Below are positions 1 through 12,134 of a stretch of 56,481 nucleotides of DNA, one piece after another. The position numbers and the translations under genes are program-made. How positions within the stretch are numbered: position 1 is the first letter of the stretch; each line of letters opens with the position of its first letter. The notes beneath the pieces were generated by a model that worked only from the letters and a program-made list of their open reading frames with translations, did not search any database and was not told the DNA's origin. Location: the NCBI GenBank assembly GCA_001687465.1, contig LVLI01000215.1:1-56481 (forward strand), written 5' to 3'. This DNA comes from Halocafeteria seosinensis. Lineage: Eukaryota > Sar > Bigyra > Bicosoecida.

Positions 1-233
1 TTGATCCAATTAGTGCGAGGGAATGCTACGTTGACATCCCCTAATCAATGGCATTTTATAATATCATTAAACTGCAGGGCATTGAAGAAAAGATTGCTGC
101 GTCTCAGAGACACAAGTTACCCCTGGCAATGTTCTACCATATTAGTTGCATCGTGGAGCACCAAATAACATGAAGGTTCGTTATCTTCCATATCTCGTCC
201 ATTCTAACACCTTCAACGCATAGACGCGAGACA

Positions 234-1506
234 ATGGCGAACGCCGACAGGGACGGTGGTGCGGCTACCAGTACTGTCGACGGCAGGAGTGCTGTACCGA
301 ATGAAACATACTCCTGTCCATCATGGTGTCGTGCAGGAGTTATTGGCCCCATCCTTCTACCGATATTGGTTTGTGTGGTGGTTCTAGTGGACTCGACCGT
401 GTTCTACTTGGATAGGTCAGTCGAGTGGAGGCTTCCAACCTTGGTCAACGCTAGCTCACCACAACGTCGAATCATAAATACCAGTTTGGAAGGGGTGAGA
501 ATGCCGTTGGAGGACACCAAGAGTAGAAATATCAGTCAAAGAGGTAAGCGTCAACACACGGAATTCAACTGCTCCCAACACTGATGCGCTGTAGCACACG
601 GAAAATGATGCAGATGAAGCCGTGCAACAACAGCCAAGGCACCCTCAGGGGCTTGTTGGCACGGTTAGTTCTTTGGGCAACACTAAAGCTCACCAGAGTG
701 GAAGTGGGGAATCGAACCCCGTGGATACTTGCAAACGGAAAATAATGTACTTCTTGCACGTCCATAAAGCAGGCGGGACTACGCTGTGCAAACTTGCGTC
801 TCAGAATGGACTTCGAACTGCAAAGAAGAATTGCAATGTCTTCGTATCCCATAAAGTGCCATGCTGTGGCAAAACGATAGCAGAACAAAGGAAATTTGCT
901 GCGACGACTGAGTATGATATTGTGGCCAATGAGAAGTATATGCCTGATGAACTGGATTACGGTTGTTTCCAATATGTTACTGTTTTGCGTGATCCCCGTG
1001 ATCGTTACGTCTCACATTATCTTTTTGCGAGAGATGTCTTCTTTGGAGAGAAGCGCATGGGAAAATTTGCAGATTGGGTTACTCACCAGCCTGATAACTA
1101 CCTGCTCAGAGTCATATGCGGTGAGAGTTGCAAGTCTATTCCCAGAGGTCAACTAAACCATACCCATTTAGAGTTCGCAAAGGAGCGCCTTGAACGCTTC
1201 AGCGCTGTTTTAATATTGGAAAATCTGGATGACGGTTTGGCGATTATGCAAAGACGATTTGGGTGGAAAACGGGAACCGCTAAACCGATAAATCGTGGTA
1301 AGAGCCCGGATAAAGGAGAATTACAGCAGACAGCTCGGAGGAAGGAATTCAGTGACTTGGTAACATGGGATATGGAATTGTACGCGTACGGACGGTACCT
1401 TAGTGAACGCCAAGTCCAAGAATCGTCTACGCGGCAACAGTACGTGGCGAAGAACGCGAAGTGCACGAGTAGTTGTTGCTCACCTAAGTGCAGCCAGTTC
1501 CGGTAG
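234..1506 (+). CDS. Membrane-anchored (Golgi-type) sulfotransferase
   Basis: Two exons, 234..543 and 614..1506, give a 400-residue protein. The 70-bp intron has a GTAAG donor and a CAG acceptor, and the reading frame only continues if this CAG is used; the earlier TAG at 592-594 breaks it. Residues about 35-57 form one hydrophobic segment after a short N-terminus, as in type II Golgi enzymes. The PAPS 5'-phosphosulfate loop is visible as HKAGGTT from residue 154, and the 3'-phosphate site as LRDPRDR followed by VSHY near residue 229. These are the hallmarks of the Sulfotransfer_2-like carbohydrate sulfotransferases, which move sulfate from PAPS to a glycan hydroxyl in the Golgi lumen. The acceptor sugar cannot be read from sequence. 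The next genes are unrelated in function, so there is no cluster context. Confidence 0.78.
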
Positions 1507-2166
1507 AGGGAGCATAGTTCCCACCACCGGAGTCCATCGCCAGCAGAAAAGGGTGGTAAGCGAGGGACAGTTTAATGCTCCGACTGCGAAGATCATCCTC
1601 GCTTTGGATTCTACGGTATGGGTTTTTCGATTTTTCTCTATATTTGGGTCACTTGTGAACACTGTATGTACCTGGTACTGGTAATGTGGAACTTCTTGTA
1701 GTCTGTAGCTACCATCCTGATATTGATACCCAAGCTTTCTAAAGAGAAAACCTTTAAAAGCACTGCCATATCGTTCATTTGCTGCTGAATCCAAGTGAAG
1801 AGGCCAAAGCGACGCGGCCCACTACGGTCCGTATTGGAACGGCGAGGGACTGGATAGGAAGCGTACCGACACAATACTTTGCCTATTAATAGAGTGACAC
1901 ACAATATGAGAGCTCAAAATGTCGTGGCCTTCTTCGCAAGAAGGTTGGAGGCGTTGAATGTGAACGAGGGAGTTGAGGTACTTCACAGAAAAGAAAACTC
2001 TCATCGATAACCAAAGCTGATTATCCACAAAGCGCATGGTGTGTTAATACACACAAGGTGTACGAAATAAACATACTGAAACGTTTTCGAAGTTCTCCCG
2101 TTTGATGTTTTAACTCTGCATGGAGGCGCAAAGAACTGTGGGTTGTTGAAGCGACCATCCAACATC
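1507..2166. other. Intergenic region
   Basis: About 660 bases between the sulfotransferase stop and the first ATE1 start codon. Only short, unrecognisable reading frames are present. It presumably holds the 3' end of one transcript and the promoter of the next, but I see no clear motif. Confidence 0.5.
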
Positions 2167-5100
2167 ATGGAGTCAATTAAGTCTGCTGCTTCATTCAATG
2201 CAAATACAGAAGCTCCGTTTCCTCCGCAAGAGGCGGATGATCTTGTCCAGCAAGTGAATAAAGACGTCTGGAGAACAGTCGAGGTTCCGAACTATGAAGA
2301 GGTCAACCCTTACCACCACTTTAAAGCCCTGGACTCCAGCGATCCCCGTCGATACAACATCCATTTTCGTGATGGTCTTCGCCTTTTGAGTGAAGTACAG
2401 CCGCGCAAAGAATATCAGGCAGATTGTAACTTCTGTCATTCACCCTATGGAAGCTACCTCTACGAATCCCATGCAGAACGCCTTCAGCCGGAAGATTATG
2501 ACGCTTTGCTAGACAGTGGGTGGCTCCGTATCGGACAGTTTCTGGAGCAGCCTATATGCGAAAAGTCGTGCTGTCCAAGCATCCCCATTCGCTTGGATGT
2601 CACACAATTTCAGGCGGCCAAACGGCACAAACAGGTTCTCAATCGCATGCAAGCGTACATGGACGGAAGGAGACCTATCCTTAAAACCAAGCGGGAGTCG
2701 GCAACAGGACCAACAACAGCTCACAGAGGATTGACAAATACCGGTGCTTGTTGTGGCACTCGAAGGAAGCGAACAAATAATCGTGGTGAACTACTTCAGA
2801 CTATCCACTTAACCTTGCGAAGTGCGTTGGAACTTCTTGGAAGAGCAAGGACCTCTGTGTCTGATTATTGCCCGTCGGAGTTACACAACGAGGATGTCAT
2901 CATTGATAGCATCGTCCAGGGACTGCAGCTATGGCACGAAAACTCCGATGAAGTTATCCACAAGATGAATGAAAAATCATATTGCTCCCATACTCCCGCC
3001 GAAATCCGTAAACAGCATGAGTACCTAGTATCCTCTCCTGTGCCGCTACAGTTAGCGCAAGCAATCGTAAGACTGGACAAAGACATTTTCATCGACAATC
3101 ACTTCCTGAGCACACTCCGTTTGGCAATGGCTGAGACCTTGTGTAACTGGATTAATGTGAATGCAGTATGTGCCAGAGTATTTCAATGCTCTGTAAGTTC
3201 TCCTGGCTATTTGAACTTCGCCCTCCGCAAGGGCCACAACGGTTCTCTAGAACACGCGAATGCAGTAGCTTCGGATGTTTACCCTGAAGTATTTAGACAA
3301 TTTAGAGCTGTTACCGGTCCCGAAGTACCTGCAATGCCACTAGATGAAAATGCCAGAAACACGTTTTCCTCAGATTCTGAGGGAAGTGAACCAAGGCAGT
3401 TCTACGGCAGCGATTGCTCTCGGAGTGCTTCAGGTGTGCAGTCTTGTCTCTCCGACAATCCACAGATGTACAACTACACGAAATTGCAAAACGACCACTT
3501 CTCGAAGTATGGAGACGGTTATAAACACACTCTTGCTGTCCGACTTACGAGACCGTACTTCACCGATGCCCATTTGGAACTCTACGTTCGGTTCAACACC
3601 GAAGTTCACGATATGGACGAGGAGCAGGATTGGAAACGCTTTTTCATGTTACATTTGGTTAACTCCCCACTTGTCTTCCGTCCAGCCATCAACCCACAGG
3701 GAAACGCAGCAGGCGATACAGCAAGCTCGTCTGTCAGTTGTAGCCGTCCATCTCAAACGAAGGGTTTTCGTCGGGGTCGGTATCGTTGCTCAGCAAGATG
3801 TCTAAGACATCATTTACAGTGGAAGGGCAGAGACATGATTTGGGATGATTGGGAACAGTATCTGAGTTTCACACCTGCTCATCTGATTCACCTCTTGACT
3901 TATATGAGGCACCGGAGAAGCGTCACCTGTTCCCACTCGTCTCTTAACAAAATTAACGATTGCTTAAGTATGCCGCCGTCGTACAGACCGCGTCGACGAG
4001 AGGGAGTTCGCTGGACACATGGGATGGAAGGAACGTCCAAATTTAATTTGTTATATCGATTGTTTGCAGACAATGAGTGGCGCTCTCCTCCGATGAGACA
4101 CCCACCAGGAGATTTTGATTCGGACGATAAGCCTTTAGAGCGGTTTCTCTGTTTAAGAGCACGGTACTTGCAATTTTTAGAGGAAAGCTGTCCAAGTGTA
4201 CTTCCATCGGCCGCATATGTCACGTCGGTATTACAGGAAGCGTGGGATAGTGTATATGTTCCCGACAGTCTGCAACTGCCATCCTTCGAAGAACTAGTTC
4301 AGGCTTGTGAAGACGTGTCACATGGTATACGCAAGATGGAAATCGGGATCGCAGCTCACAAGAAGTTGAACAATTATCACAAGAACATTGTTAGAACAAA
4401 TTGTATCAAACAAAATGACTACGCAGATGGCAGAACTATGTTAGACAAGTATCTTGCCAGGGATTGTCACGGCAATGAACGTAACGCAGAAACTGACGGA
4501 TGGGATCTTCGTATGGGATATGGCACTTTTTTCCACGAGTGAGTGTTGAATTGGACCTCCTGAGCTTTAATTATTGACATTGTTGACTGTGCGTATCGCA
4601 GATATTGGTTGGATGGCTTCCTTGTGTGTGTTTCTGTGCTGGACATTCTGCCGACCAGAGTAGCCTCAGTCTATTGTTTCTATAATCCGGATTTGCGCCA
4701 TATGGAATGGGGTAAGGATTTGATAAGACTCCCGGAGTGTATTGGTCGTAATAGTTCAGCTTTGCGCTCAACTTTTTATTGCAGGGAAGTATACGGCACT
4801 TACAGAGATTTACTGGGCTCAAAAAGCAGCAGAACACTCACCAATCCTTAGATATGTCGACATGAATCACTACGTCCACCGGTGTGGTAAAATGAACTAC
4901 AAAAGATCGTACTGTCCTTCTGAGTTGAAGTGTCCCTACTCTTTGAAATGGGTTCCGATGGACGAGGCTCTACCACGGTTGGACGCCGACGTCCATGCTT
5001 CACTGTATCCGGAAGGAAAATACCTAAAGGAACAGACACTAGCGCAATACGAGCAGTTAGCTCCAGAGTTGATCCCATCACTATGTTTACGTGAGCTGAA

Positions 5101-5413
5101 TTCGTTTCGAAAGACCAGAAGACTCCAGCTCTCGTTGCCTTGCTCAGCTGTTTTCAATAGGAGCTTCTATATTTCCTGGGATGGATTGTCCTCCGCTTAC
5201 AGAGAAACTTTGTTTCACGCAATTGTCGAGTGGGTCCAGCGCGTCGGCCCAGAGCTTGCAAAAAGGATTCTTGTTGATCCCTCGTATCTCATTGCCCAGC
5301 GTGGTCTGTCCACAGACAGGAAATCGATTAATGAAGAAGGCTCGACAGGAAGACGATTGCGCAAGGTAACGATGTTCTTACGTGCATTTAAGCGCACCAG
5401 ATCCAACAACTGA
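2167..5413 (+). CDS. ATE1: Arginyl-tRNA-protein transferase, copy A
   Basis: Three exons, 2167..4538, 4602..4711 and 4785..5413, encode 1,036 residues. Both introns (63 and 73 bp) are GT-AG and restore the ATE1 motif order EYWLDG...DILP...YNPDLRHMEWGKYT. The N-terminal domain carries the CxxC (C87, C90) and CC (C135, C136) cysteines, then the F-Q-A-A-K-R-H-K-Q-V-L segment typical of ATE1. A central vHxx/SPL-type segment and the C-terminal acyltransferase core (MNYKRSYCPSEL, WVP) follow. ATE1 transfers arginine from Arg-tRNA to N-terminal Asp, Glu or oxidised Cys, feeding the N-degron pathway in cytosol and nucleus. The protein is about twice the usual ATE1 length because of long hydrophilic inserts between the conserved blocks. 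An upstream TTG at 2143 is in frame, but ATG 2167 is the likely start. A diverged second copy lies 3.3 kb downstream. Confidence 0.9.
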
Positions 5414-6927
5414 ATTCTTCATGAATACATATGTACCAGCCCCAGTCTTTCTTGAAAATTCCACGCACTCATGTACAAGAGACGACCCTCAGCCGTAATG
5501 CATACCGGTAAATACATAAGCTACAATTGCGTGACAGTAACTGCAGGGTGGGTGAAGGAAATGCATAGAAATGGATCCAAGGAATCAAGAAGCCGCCATT
5601 CGACTAGGGATATCGACCTGGTTTAACCACACACAACAATTTCCAGTGTATATTAGTATTGCTCCTACCTGAAGACGAGTAAACCCATGTATACCGCATG
5701 TCCTACTACCCCTTCCCGGGGTAAGCATGGGCAAGACATCCATGGATCATTACACACAGGCGCGCGTACACCCAAATAACTTCATAAAACGTTCAATGAC
5801 TTGTTGCTTAGTCTTTTTTCTGTTTTGTGTGCCTTCTTCTTAGTTCGCTCTTCCGTCTGGCTACAATAAAAGAAGGTTCGGTAAGTTGGGCATGTTCCCC
5901 CTAATCCATTCATTCTCCCCGTGAATGTACTACAGAGTACAGACTGTGAGTACCGTTGTATACCGTAGACGGAAATTCCAGGAACTTTCATTGGTTATCT
6001 ATTTTACCATCCCTTTGACGTACAACTGAGTTGGTCCATTCCTGATTCCTCGCTCGCAGCAACGAGGCTTTATCATATCATGAAGCTCTCCTTCTCTAGC
6101 TCAAAATACAGTATGCCCCTTCATCCCAGAAATAAGACCCTCGCTGTCTTTCGTATCGTATAGCTCATCAAACTCGTGTCTATCTGCCGTTTCGCCGTCG
6201 ACGGCACGGAACTTCGTGACAGAAGTCACCATCGCCGAAGCCAAGATCTTGTTTACGGCTTGACTCGTCACAACCCGACACAGGCACACACACTGGAGAT
6301 ACTAGTACACGCTGGAATGGCTTGAAACGTACTAGTCGCTTGACTCACTGACCTGCATTGCTAGCGAGCAGACCGGCTGACCGGCATCGCACCCTATAAA
6401 TCCATGCTCAGTGGTGAAGAACCGAAGAACACCCTATCAGGGCGGCCATCCATTATGGCTCACTGTTTCCTGGAGGGAGAAATTCCTTTTTGCACCTACT
6501 TGAGCTACTGTCTCTATTACTGCTCATCGCTTACAGCGACTTTTTCAAGGATGACGAGCATGAACGCCATTTGGACGGCTCTCGAACTAACCTGTATCTT
6601 AAGACAACCACGCCAATTGCATAAAATGGTGTAAAGCACACTATACTCAGTTGTGGTCAACTGTTGTTGTACTTGAACTAAATTGTAAAGCCTAGAATTC
6701 ATTTTCAGACTGTAGCACCATAGGAGCCGGAAAGAATTATGTGATTCTAACAGCAAGGAGACCATGCGGTACGTGTTGCATTGAGCACAGACGCCACAAT
6801 GAACTCGCTCCGTTGTAACGAGGGAGCTACTCTTATTAACACTGGATCGGGACCACTGGTTACAGAAAATAGCGCATACCATTAAGTTTCATGTTGCAAC
6901 CCACGCCGAGACGCTGAGCTTAGTGGT
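5414..6927. other. Intergenic region between ATE1 copy A and FkbM gene
   Basis: About 1.5 kb with only short reading frames that resemble nothing I recognise and lack a shared splice pattern. The two flanking genes converge here, so both 3' ends must lie in this stretch. No RNA gene, repeat or mobile element could be supported. Confidence 0.45.
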
Positions 6928-7977
6928 TTACATGCTGCTCCCCTTTGGTTTGCTACCATATACCAAATACAGATTTGCGAAGCGATGAAACTCCCAGTCC
7001 TCTCTGTCCACAGAGACTTGGAATTTATGATTCCTCAAAATGGCTTGGATCTTTGCCAGCGAATCATCTTCGTCGTGAACTTCTACAACCACATTTTCAA
7101 TGAGGCTGAACGTAGCATCATCAATGCCACGAAGAACTTGCAGCTCTGACCCTTCGACATCAACTTTGAGTAGATCAATCGCCCGCGACGTTGCACGGAT
7201 CTCATTATCTAGGAGCCATTGCAGCGATACCATCTCGCACGTGACTTTATGTGCTCCTTGAATCATGAACGGCAACGTGTGATACAAAGAATAGCACCAG
7301 TTCCGGATATCTTTGAAACATGATGGCTCCTCTCCTTTTTTGTTAAATGCTTTTCTAAAGTCTCTATTGAACGCACTAAGCCATTCTCGTACACCAATTT
7401 CACTGTCATTGTTATTCTGAGAGGAGGAGCCAGACTTTGTAGCACTATCCACGATTCCTTGGGCTGAAGTCGCTCCCGAAGCAAATCCGAGATTCACGTT
7501 GAACTGGGCTTGCGTTTTCTCTCGACAATCTGATAGACCGTACTGATACACATGTACGTCACTCAAATGAGCGACATTATGTCTTAGTAGTTCTGCACTT
7601 TCCGGTATTGGCTCCACGGCGTGGACAATGGCTTGAGGCCACTTCCACTTCACATAGCGGGTAAAAAATCCCACATTGGCCCCAATATCCAGTATTAAGG
7701 GCTTTCCCCGTTCAATGGAGATGCCTTTGCGAAAATGCGATTCGGAATTGAAAGTCTCGTACGAGAGAAACAGAGCCTCCGCTGGGTTAAACACCCGAAT
7801 ACGTCCGCAAGGCGTCTCCATGTCCTGCGTCGATGGCGGCGCCTTTCTGCGTAGTGTCTTCACCACTAGTACAGCAATCAGCCATCCAACGCCCACGAAG
7901 AAAACGAACTTGATGACGCCGAATGCAGTAGATCCTTCTGTAAAGGAGCCAAGACTATCCTCCCCGGCGGACATCAT
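6928..7977 (-). CDS. Membrane-anchored FkbM-family methyltransferase
   Basis: A single-exon gene of 349 residues. Residues about 19-40 form a transmembrane anchor followed by a basic KTLRRK stretch, suggesting a signal-anchored enzyme with its catalytic part in a membrane compartment. The SAM-binding core is clear: motif I LDIGANVGFF at residues 96-105 with an acidic residue in HAVEP (E122), and the late FkbM signature VDVEGSE plus VVEVHD. FkbM enzymes are mostly O-methyltransferases acting on sugars or small hydroxyl groups. The substrate here is unknown; a glycan would fit the nearby sulfotransferase, but that is inference. It sits on the opposite strand between the two ATE1 copies and starts 735 bp from ATE1 copy B in a divergent arrangement. 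Confidence 0.82.
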   Translation of the reverse strand: MMSAGEDSLGSFTEGSTAFGVIKFVFFVGVGWLIAVLVVKTLRRKAPPSTQDMETPCGRIRVFNPAEALFLSYETFNSESHFRKGISIERGKPLILDIGANVGFFTRYVKWKWPQAIVHAVEPIPESAELLRHNVAHLSDVHVYQYGLSDCREKTQAQFNVNLGFASGATSAQGIVDSATKSGSSSQNNNDSEIGVREWLSAFNRDFRKAFNKKGEEPSCFKDIRNWCYSLYHTLPFMIQGAHKVTCEMVSLQWLLDNEIRATSRAIDLLKVDVEGSELQVLRGIDDATFSLIENVVVEVHDEDDSLAKIQAILRNHKFQVSVDREDWEFHRFANLYLVYGSKPKGSSM

Positions 7978-8712
7978 ACTCCCCTCTTGATATCAGTCTG
8001 TAGTCGTCGTCACGAACAGATGGACGCTCAGTTTAGCACATTGCCGTATTCATAGATAAAGTAGTCTCCACAAAAATTACGATACTCTTGTTTGTTGGTT
8101 TGCGAATACCTACCTACCTACAATTGTAGTAATCCGTCTCGACTTCACAGACTTAAGAACTTGGTTACTTGAAGTACCTTACTTCGAATGCCGTGATGAT
8201 GCATCGGGGGCATATCGTCAGCGGAAGTAGTCGAAAAAAAATAGCGAAGTTTCATGCAGACTGGAAGAAAAGAAAAGAAAAGAAACTCAAACTTAGGAAC
8301 TGAGGGGGTTTGCCGTGTAACCCATTGGTTCTACAAGTGTTGTACATGATTCTTTGGTTACGCTTAATGAATTACGCCCGCCCATTGACTGATGTTAACA
8401 TTCCATCCATCCACCAAACACTGTTTTCTCTTCCAAACTCGCGTCGGAACAAAACTGATTCCTTTCCGTTGTGACCGGGTTCCGAGTCGAACTTCCGATA
8501 TTGGTAGCACAAGTCGTCGTTGAAGTTGGGATGGTGCGACAGCGGTGCAGCTTGCAAGTGATTCAGGAATTTCAGGTTTATAAGCGGTATTGACTGTGAC
8601 TGAGATTGTTTGTCAAGCTCTGCACCCTCCTGAGGTCTTTGTGCATTGCATGTGCGAGTGTGCGTTGTAGCTAGTTCGTGTTTTTGTCTGAAAGGAGCAG
8701 TGAAGAGAAAGA
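7978..8712. other. Divergent intergenic region, FkbM gene / ATE1 copy B
   Basis: About 735 bases between two divergent start codons, so it should contain both promoters. It holds an A-rich tract and a short GAAAA microsatellite at 8267..8285. No gene is supported; the long minus-strand frame overlapping it runs antisense into ATE1 and is a shadow. Confidence 0.5.
8267..8285. repeat. GAAAA microsatellite
   Basis: Almost four tandem GAAAA units, directly readable. Simple repeat in the divergent promoter region; no function inferred. Confidence 0.85.
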
Positions 8713-11700
8713 ATGTCCTTTGCCCCCCGAGCTTCCTGCCCATCCGAGGCCTCGTATCCTCCACAAGAGGCGCTTCGGTTGATCGAGCAAGTGAATAGGG
8801 AAAATATGGAGACTCTGGAAGTGCCCGAGTACAAGGAAGCCAACCCTTACTACCATTTTGACACGTTCCAGGGCAGTGATTCCCCTGGATACAACTTAGA
8901 TTTTCGTGATGGAATTCGTCTTTTGACTGAATTGCAGCCTCATCGAGAGTATCAGTCAGAATGTGCCTACTGCAAGCGCCCCGGGAACACTGACCGCTAT
9001 GCGTATGGGTCCATCGCGGAGCGCCTTCAGCCTGGTGATTATGAAGCGTTCTTGGAAGGTGGCTGGATGAGAAGTGGGCGATTTTTGTACTTGCCCATAT
9101 GTGAAAAAGCGTGCTGTCCAAACATACCCATTCGTTTGGATGTCACACAATTTCAGGCCGCCAAACGGCACAAACAGGTCCTCAGTCGAATGCAAGCGTA
9201 CATGGAAGGGAGACGACCAATTTTCAAGAAGACACCACACGAAGCATCCTCAGGCCAGCAACCGGATGTACGAATGAGTAACAGTAACATAAATAGTGAT
9301 AATAGCAAAGTTCCTTCTGTTACTTCAGCAGTGGGAAGCAGCTCCAAGGATGACAATTGTTTGCTACGAACAATTGATTTGACCCTGCGAAATGCGTTGA
9401 AACTAATCGGCCGAACTAGAACGTCCGTGACCAACTTCATCTCCACGGAAGCACACCGAAAAAAACCAATCATTGATGGTATCATCGAGAGCCTTCAACT
9501 ATGGGACGAAGGCTCGAGTGGACTCATTCATAAGATGAATGAAAAATTATATTGCTCTAGTGCTCCCGCCAAAATGCGGAAAAAGTATGGATATCAAGTG
9601 TCCTCTCCAGTTCCGCTCCAATTAGCCCAAGCAGTCGTAAAACACAACGAGACCCTATCAAACGACAAACAGTTTCTGAGTTCTCTGCGGCTAGCAACAG
9701 CCGAGATTTTGTGCAACTGGATTAATTCGAATGCTATATGTGCCAGAGTGTTTCAATGTTGCATTAGTTCTCCTGGCTATCTAAACATTACTTTCCACGA
9801 AAATCGGCAGCATACTTCTCAGGAAGAAGCAACAGCAATTGCTTCGGAAGTATACCCTGAAGTACTGAGCCGGTTTAGATCCATGACAGGATGTGATGAT
9901 CCTGCAATGCCCCACGCGCAAAATGGGGCTAACGGCAACTCGCAGTTTCCGAGAGGCTCACGACGAGACGCCTACGACACCTGTGAATCGGAGCGACAAG
10001 ATACTTTCGGGGTCCATACTTCTCCCTCTAACACGCCGTTGATGTACAACTATACGAAATTCCAAAAGGAGCATTTTGCAAAATATGGAGAGGGGTATAA
10101 GCATACCCTGGCCGTCCGACTCACCAGACCGTATTTTACGGAAGCCCATCTGGAACTATACGTCCGATACAATACTGAGATACACGAGACAGAAGGAAAG
10201 GAGCAGTCAAAGACTTCTTTTATGAGACATTTGGTCAATTCTCCTATCGTCTTCACGCCGGCACTCACTCGAGCAGGCGACTCAGTTGTAACGACCTCGT
10301 GGCCTCCAGCTCATGATAGGTCGTATCACACATCGACTCCAGCGTGCAGCGCTCATCATCCTTTAGATCTATACCAACCAGCACGTGATGCCAGGCCTCA
10401 GTTACATTGGAAGGGAAGAGACCTGGCATGGGATAATTGGGAGAACTATTTGAGTTTCACGCCTGCTCATCTTGTTCATTTTCTAGCTCACATGAGGCAA
10501 CGGACAAGAACAGAATCTTCCTCATCATCATCAGATCACGAAGAAGATAGCTGTCTTGACATTCCTCCCTCATACCGACCGCGTCGGCGTGAGACACGGT
10601 GGACACATGGGCTAGAAGAGAGTTCTACATTCAATCTGATGCACAGGCTGTTTGCAGAAAGTGAATTTCACTCATCAGATGTGGAGCATCGACCAGACGA
10701 CTTCGACTCGGACGACAAACCTTTGGAGCGCTTTTTCTGCCTGAGAGCAAGATACCTGCAACTGTTGGAGAGAAGCTTCCTTCGTTTAATTTCCTCGGCG
10801 ACCTACAATGCTCCGTTACTACAGGAGGCGTGGGAAAGTGTATATGTTCCTGACAGTCTGCAACTTCCCTCGTTCAAAGAACTAATTAAAGCATGTGAAG
10901 ATGTGTCGCACGGTATGCGCAAAGTGGAAATGGGTATCGCAGCTCACAGGAACTTGGCCAATTCTCACATGGATAATGTTCGAACTAATTATGTAAAGCG
11001 AACTGATTACGCAGATGGCCGAGATATGCTAGACAAGTATCTTGCTAGGGATTGTCATGGCAATGAGCGTACTGCAGAAACTGATGGATGGGACCTCCGG
11101 ATGGGATATGGTACATTCTTCCAAGAGTGAGTACTATGCTGAGTTGGACTTTGTATTTGTTGCTTCGCCATTGTCGAATGTGGGTATCGCAGATACTGGT
11201 TGGATGGGTTTCTGGTGTGTGTTTCTGTACTGGACATTCTACCGACCCGATTGGCTTCGGTTTATTGCTTCTATAATCCAGATTTGCGCCATATGGAATG
11301 GGGTAAGGATCGGTGACTCACCAGTTTTAGTGTGCATTACACCTCTGACTTTGAGTGTCATTCGTCCTGTTTTGCTGCAGGAAAGTATACGGCGCTGACT
11401 GAAATTTACTGGACTCAAAGAGCAGCAGAGCACTCACCAATCCTCAGATATGTGGATATGAACTACTATGTTCACCGATGTGGGAGGATGAACTACAAAA
11501 GATCTTACTGTCCTTCGGAGTTAAAGTGTCCGTATTCGTTGAAATGGGTCCCGGGGGAAGAGGCGCTACCACGGTTGGACAACGACGACCATGCTTCCTT
11601 GTATCCGGAAGGGAAGCGTATAAAAGCACAGAGGCAAGCTCAATATGAGCAGCTAGCTCCGGATGTCATACCAGAACTATGCTTTTGTAACCCTTCGTCT

Positions 11701-11997
11701 ACGAAATATCCCCACTTGCTTGCTTCGCGGAAAGTGTCACCAACTTGGATCGTGTCTGCGGATTCCTCAGCAGTGGCTCTCAACAGGATCCGATATATTC
11801 CTTGGGAGCGATTTACTGAGCATTACAAGAGTATACTGTCTCCTCGAGTAGTTGACTGGATTCAGCGTGTCAGTCCAGAGCTCGCAAATAGGATCATTGT
11901 TGACCCTTTTGCTCTTGTGTACTATGCGCAAAAAGATGAAGACGAAAAGGAACAGTCAAAACAATCAAGTGAAGGGTCGATGGAGGAAAAGGATTAG
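8713..11997 (+). CDS. ATE1: Arginyl-tRNA-protein transferase, copy B
   Basis: Three exons, 8713..11126, 11193..11302 and 11381..11997, give 1,046 residues. Exon 2 is 110 bp as in copy A, and intron positions and phases are identical, so the copies come from one spliced ancestor. The CxxC and adjacent CC cysteines, the FQAAKRHKQVLSRM block, LAVRLTRPYF, the HLVNSPIVF block, YWLDG/DILP and MNYKRSYCPSEL are all present and uninterrupted, so the enzyme is probably active. Divergence from copy A is concentrated in the hydrophilic linker (Asn/Ser-rich, residues about 175-220), the region before the central block and the acidic/Lys-rich C-terminus. Expected role: N-terminal arginylation in the N-degron pathway. 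Whether the copies differ in substrate or regulation cannot be told from sequence. Confidence 0.9.
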
Positions 11998-12134
11998 CGC
12001 TGACCTCTTTGCTGTGACTTAAGGGAAACTTCGTGGATGGTCGTACGTTGTTAGGGCCCAGCAAGGACTGCAACGCCAGTAACAAAAAACACAGCAGTAA
12101 TGCAACAGCACTGTATATTGATGATCACCTGGAG

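Noticed and set aside
592-594. TAG acceptor for the sulfotransferase intron
   Set aside because: It gives the wrong phase; the CAG at 611-613 keeps the frame.
8372-9121. 249-codon minus-strand frame at the start of ATE1 copy B
   Set aside because: It lies antisense to conserved ATE1 coding sequence and has no domain of its own.
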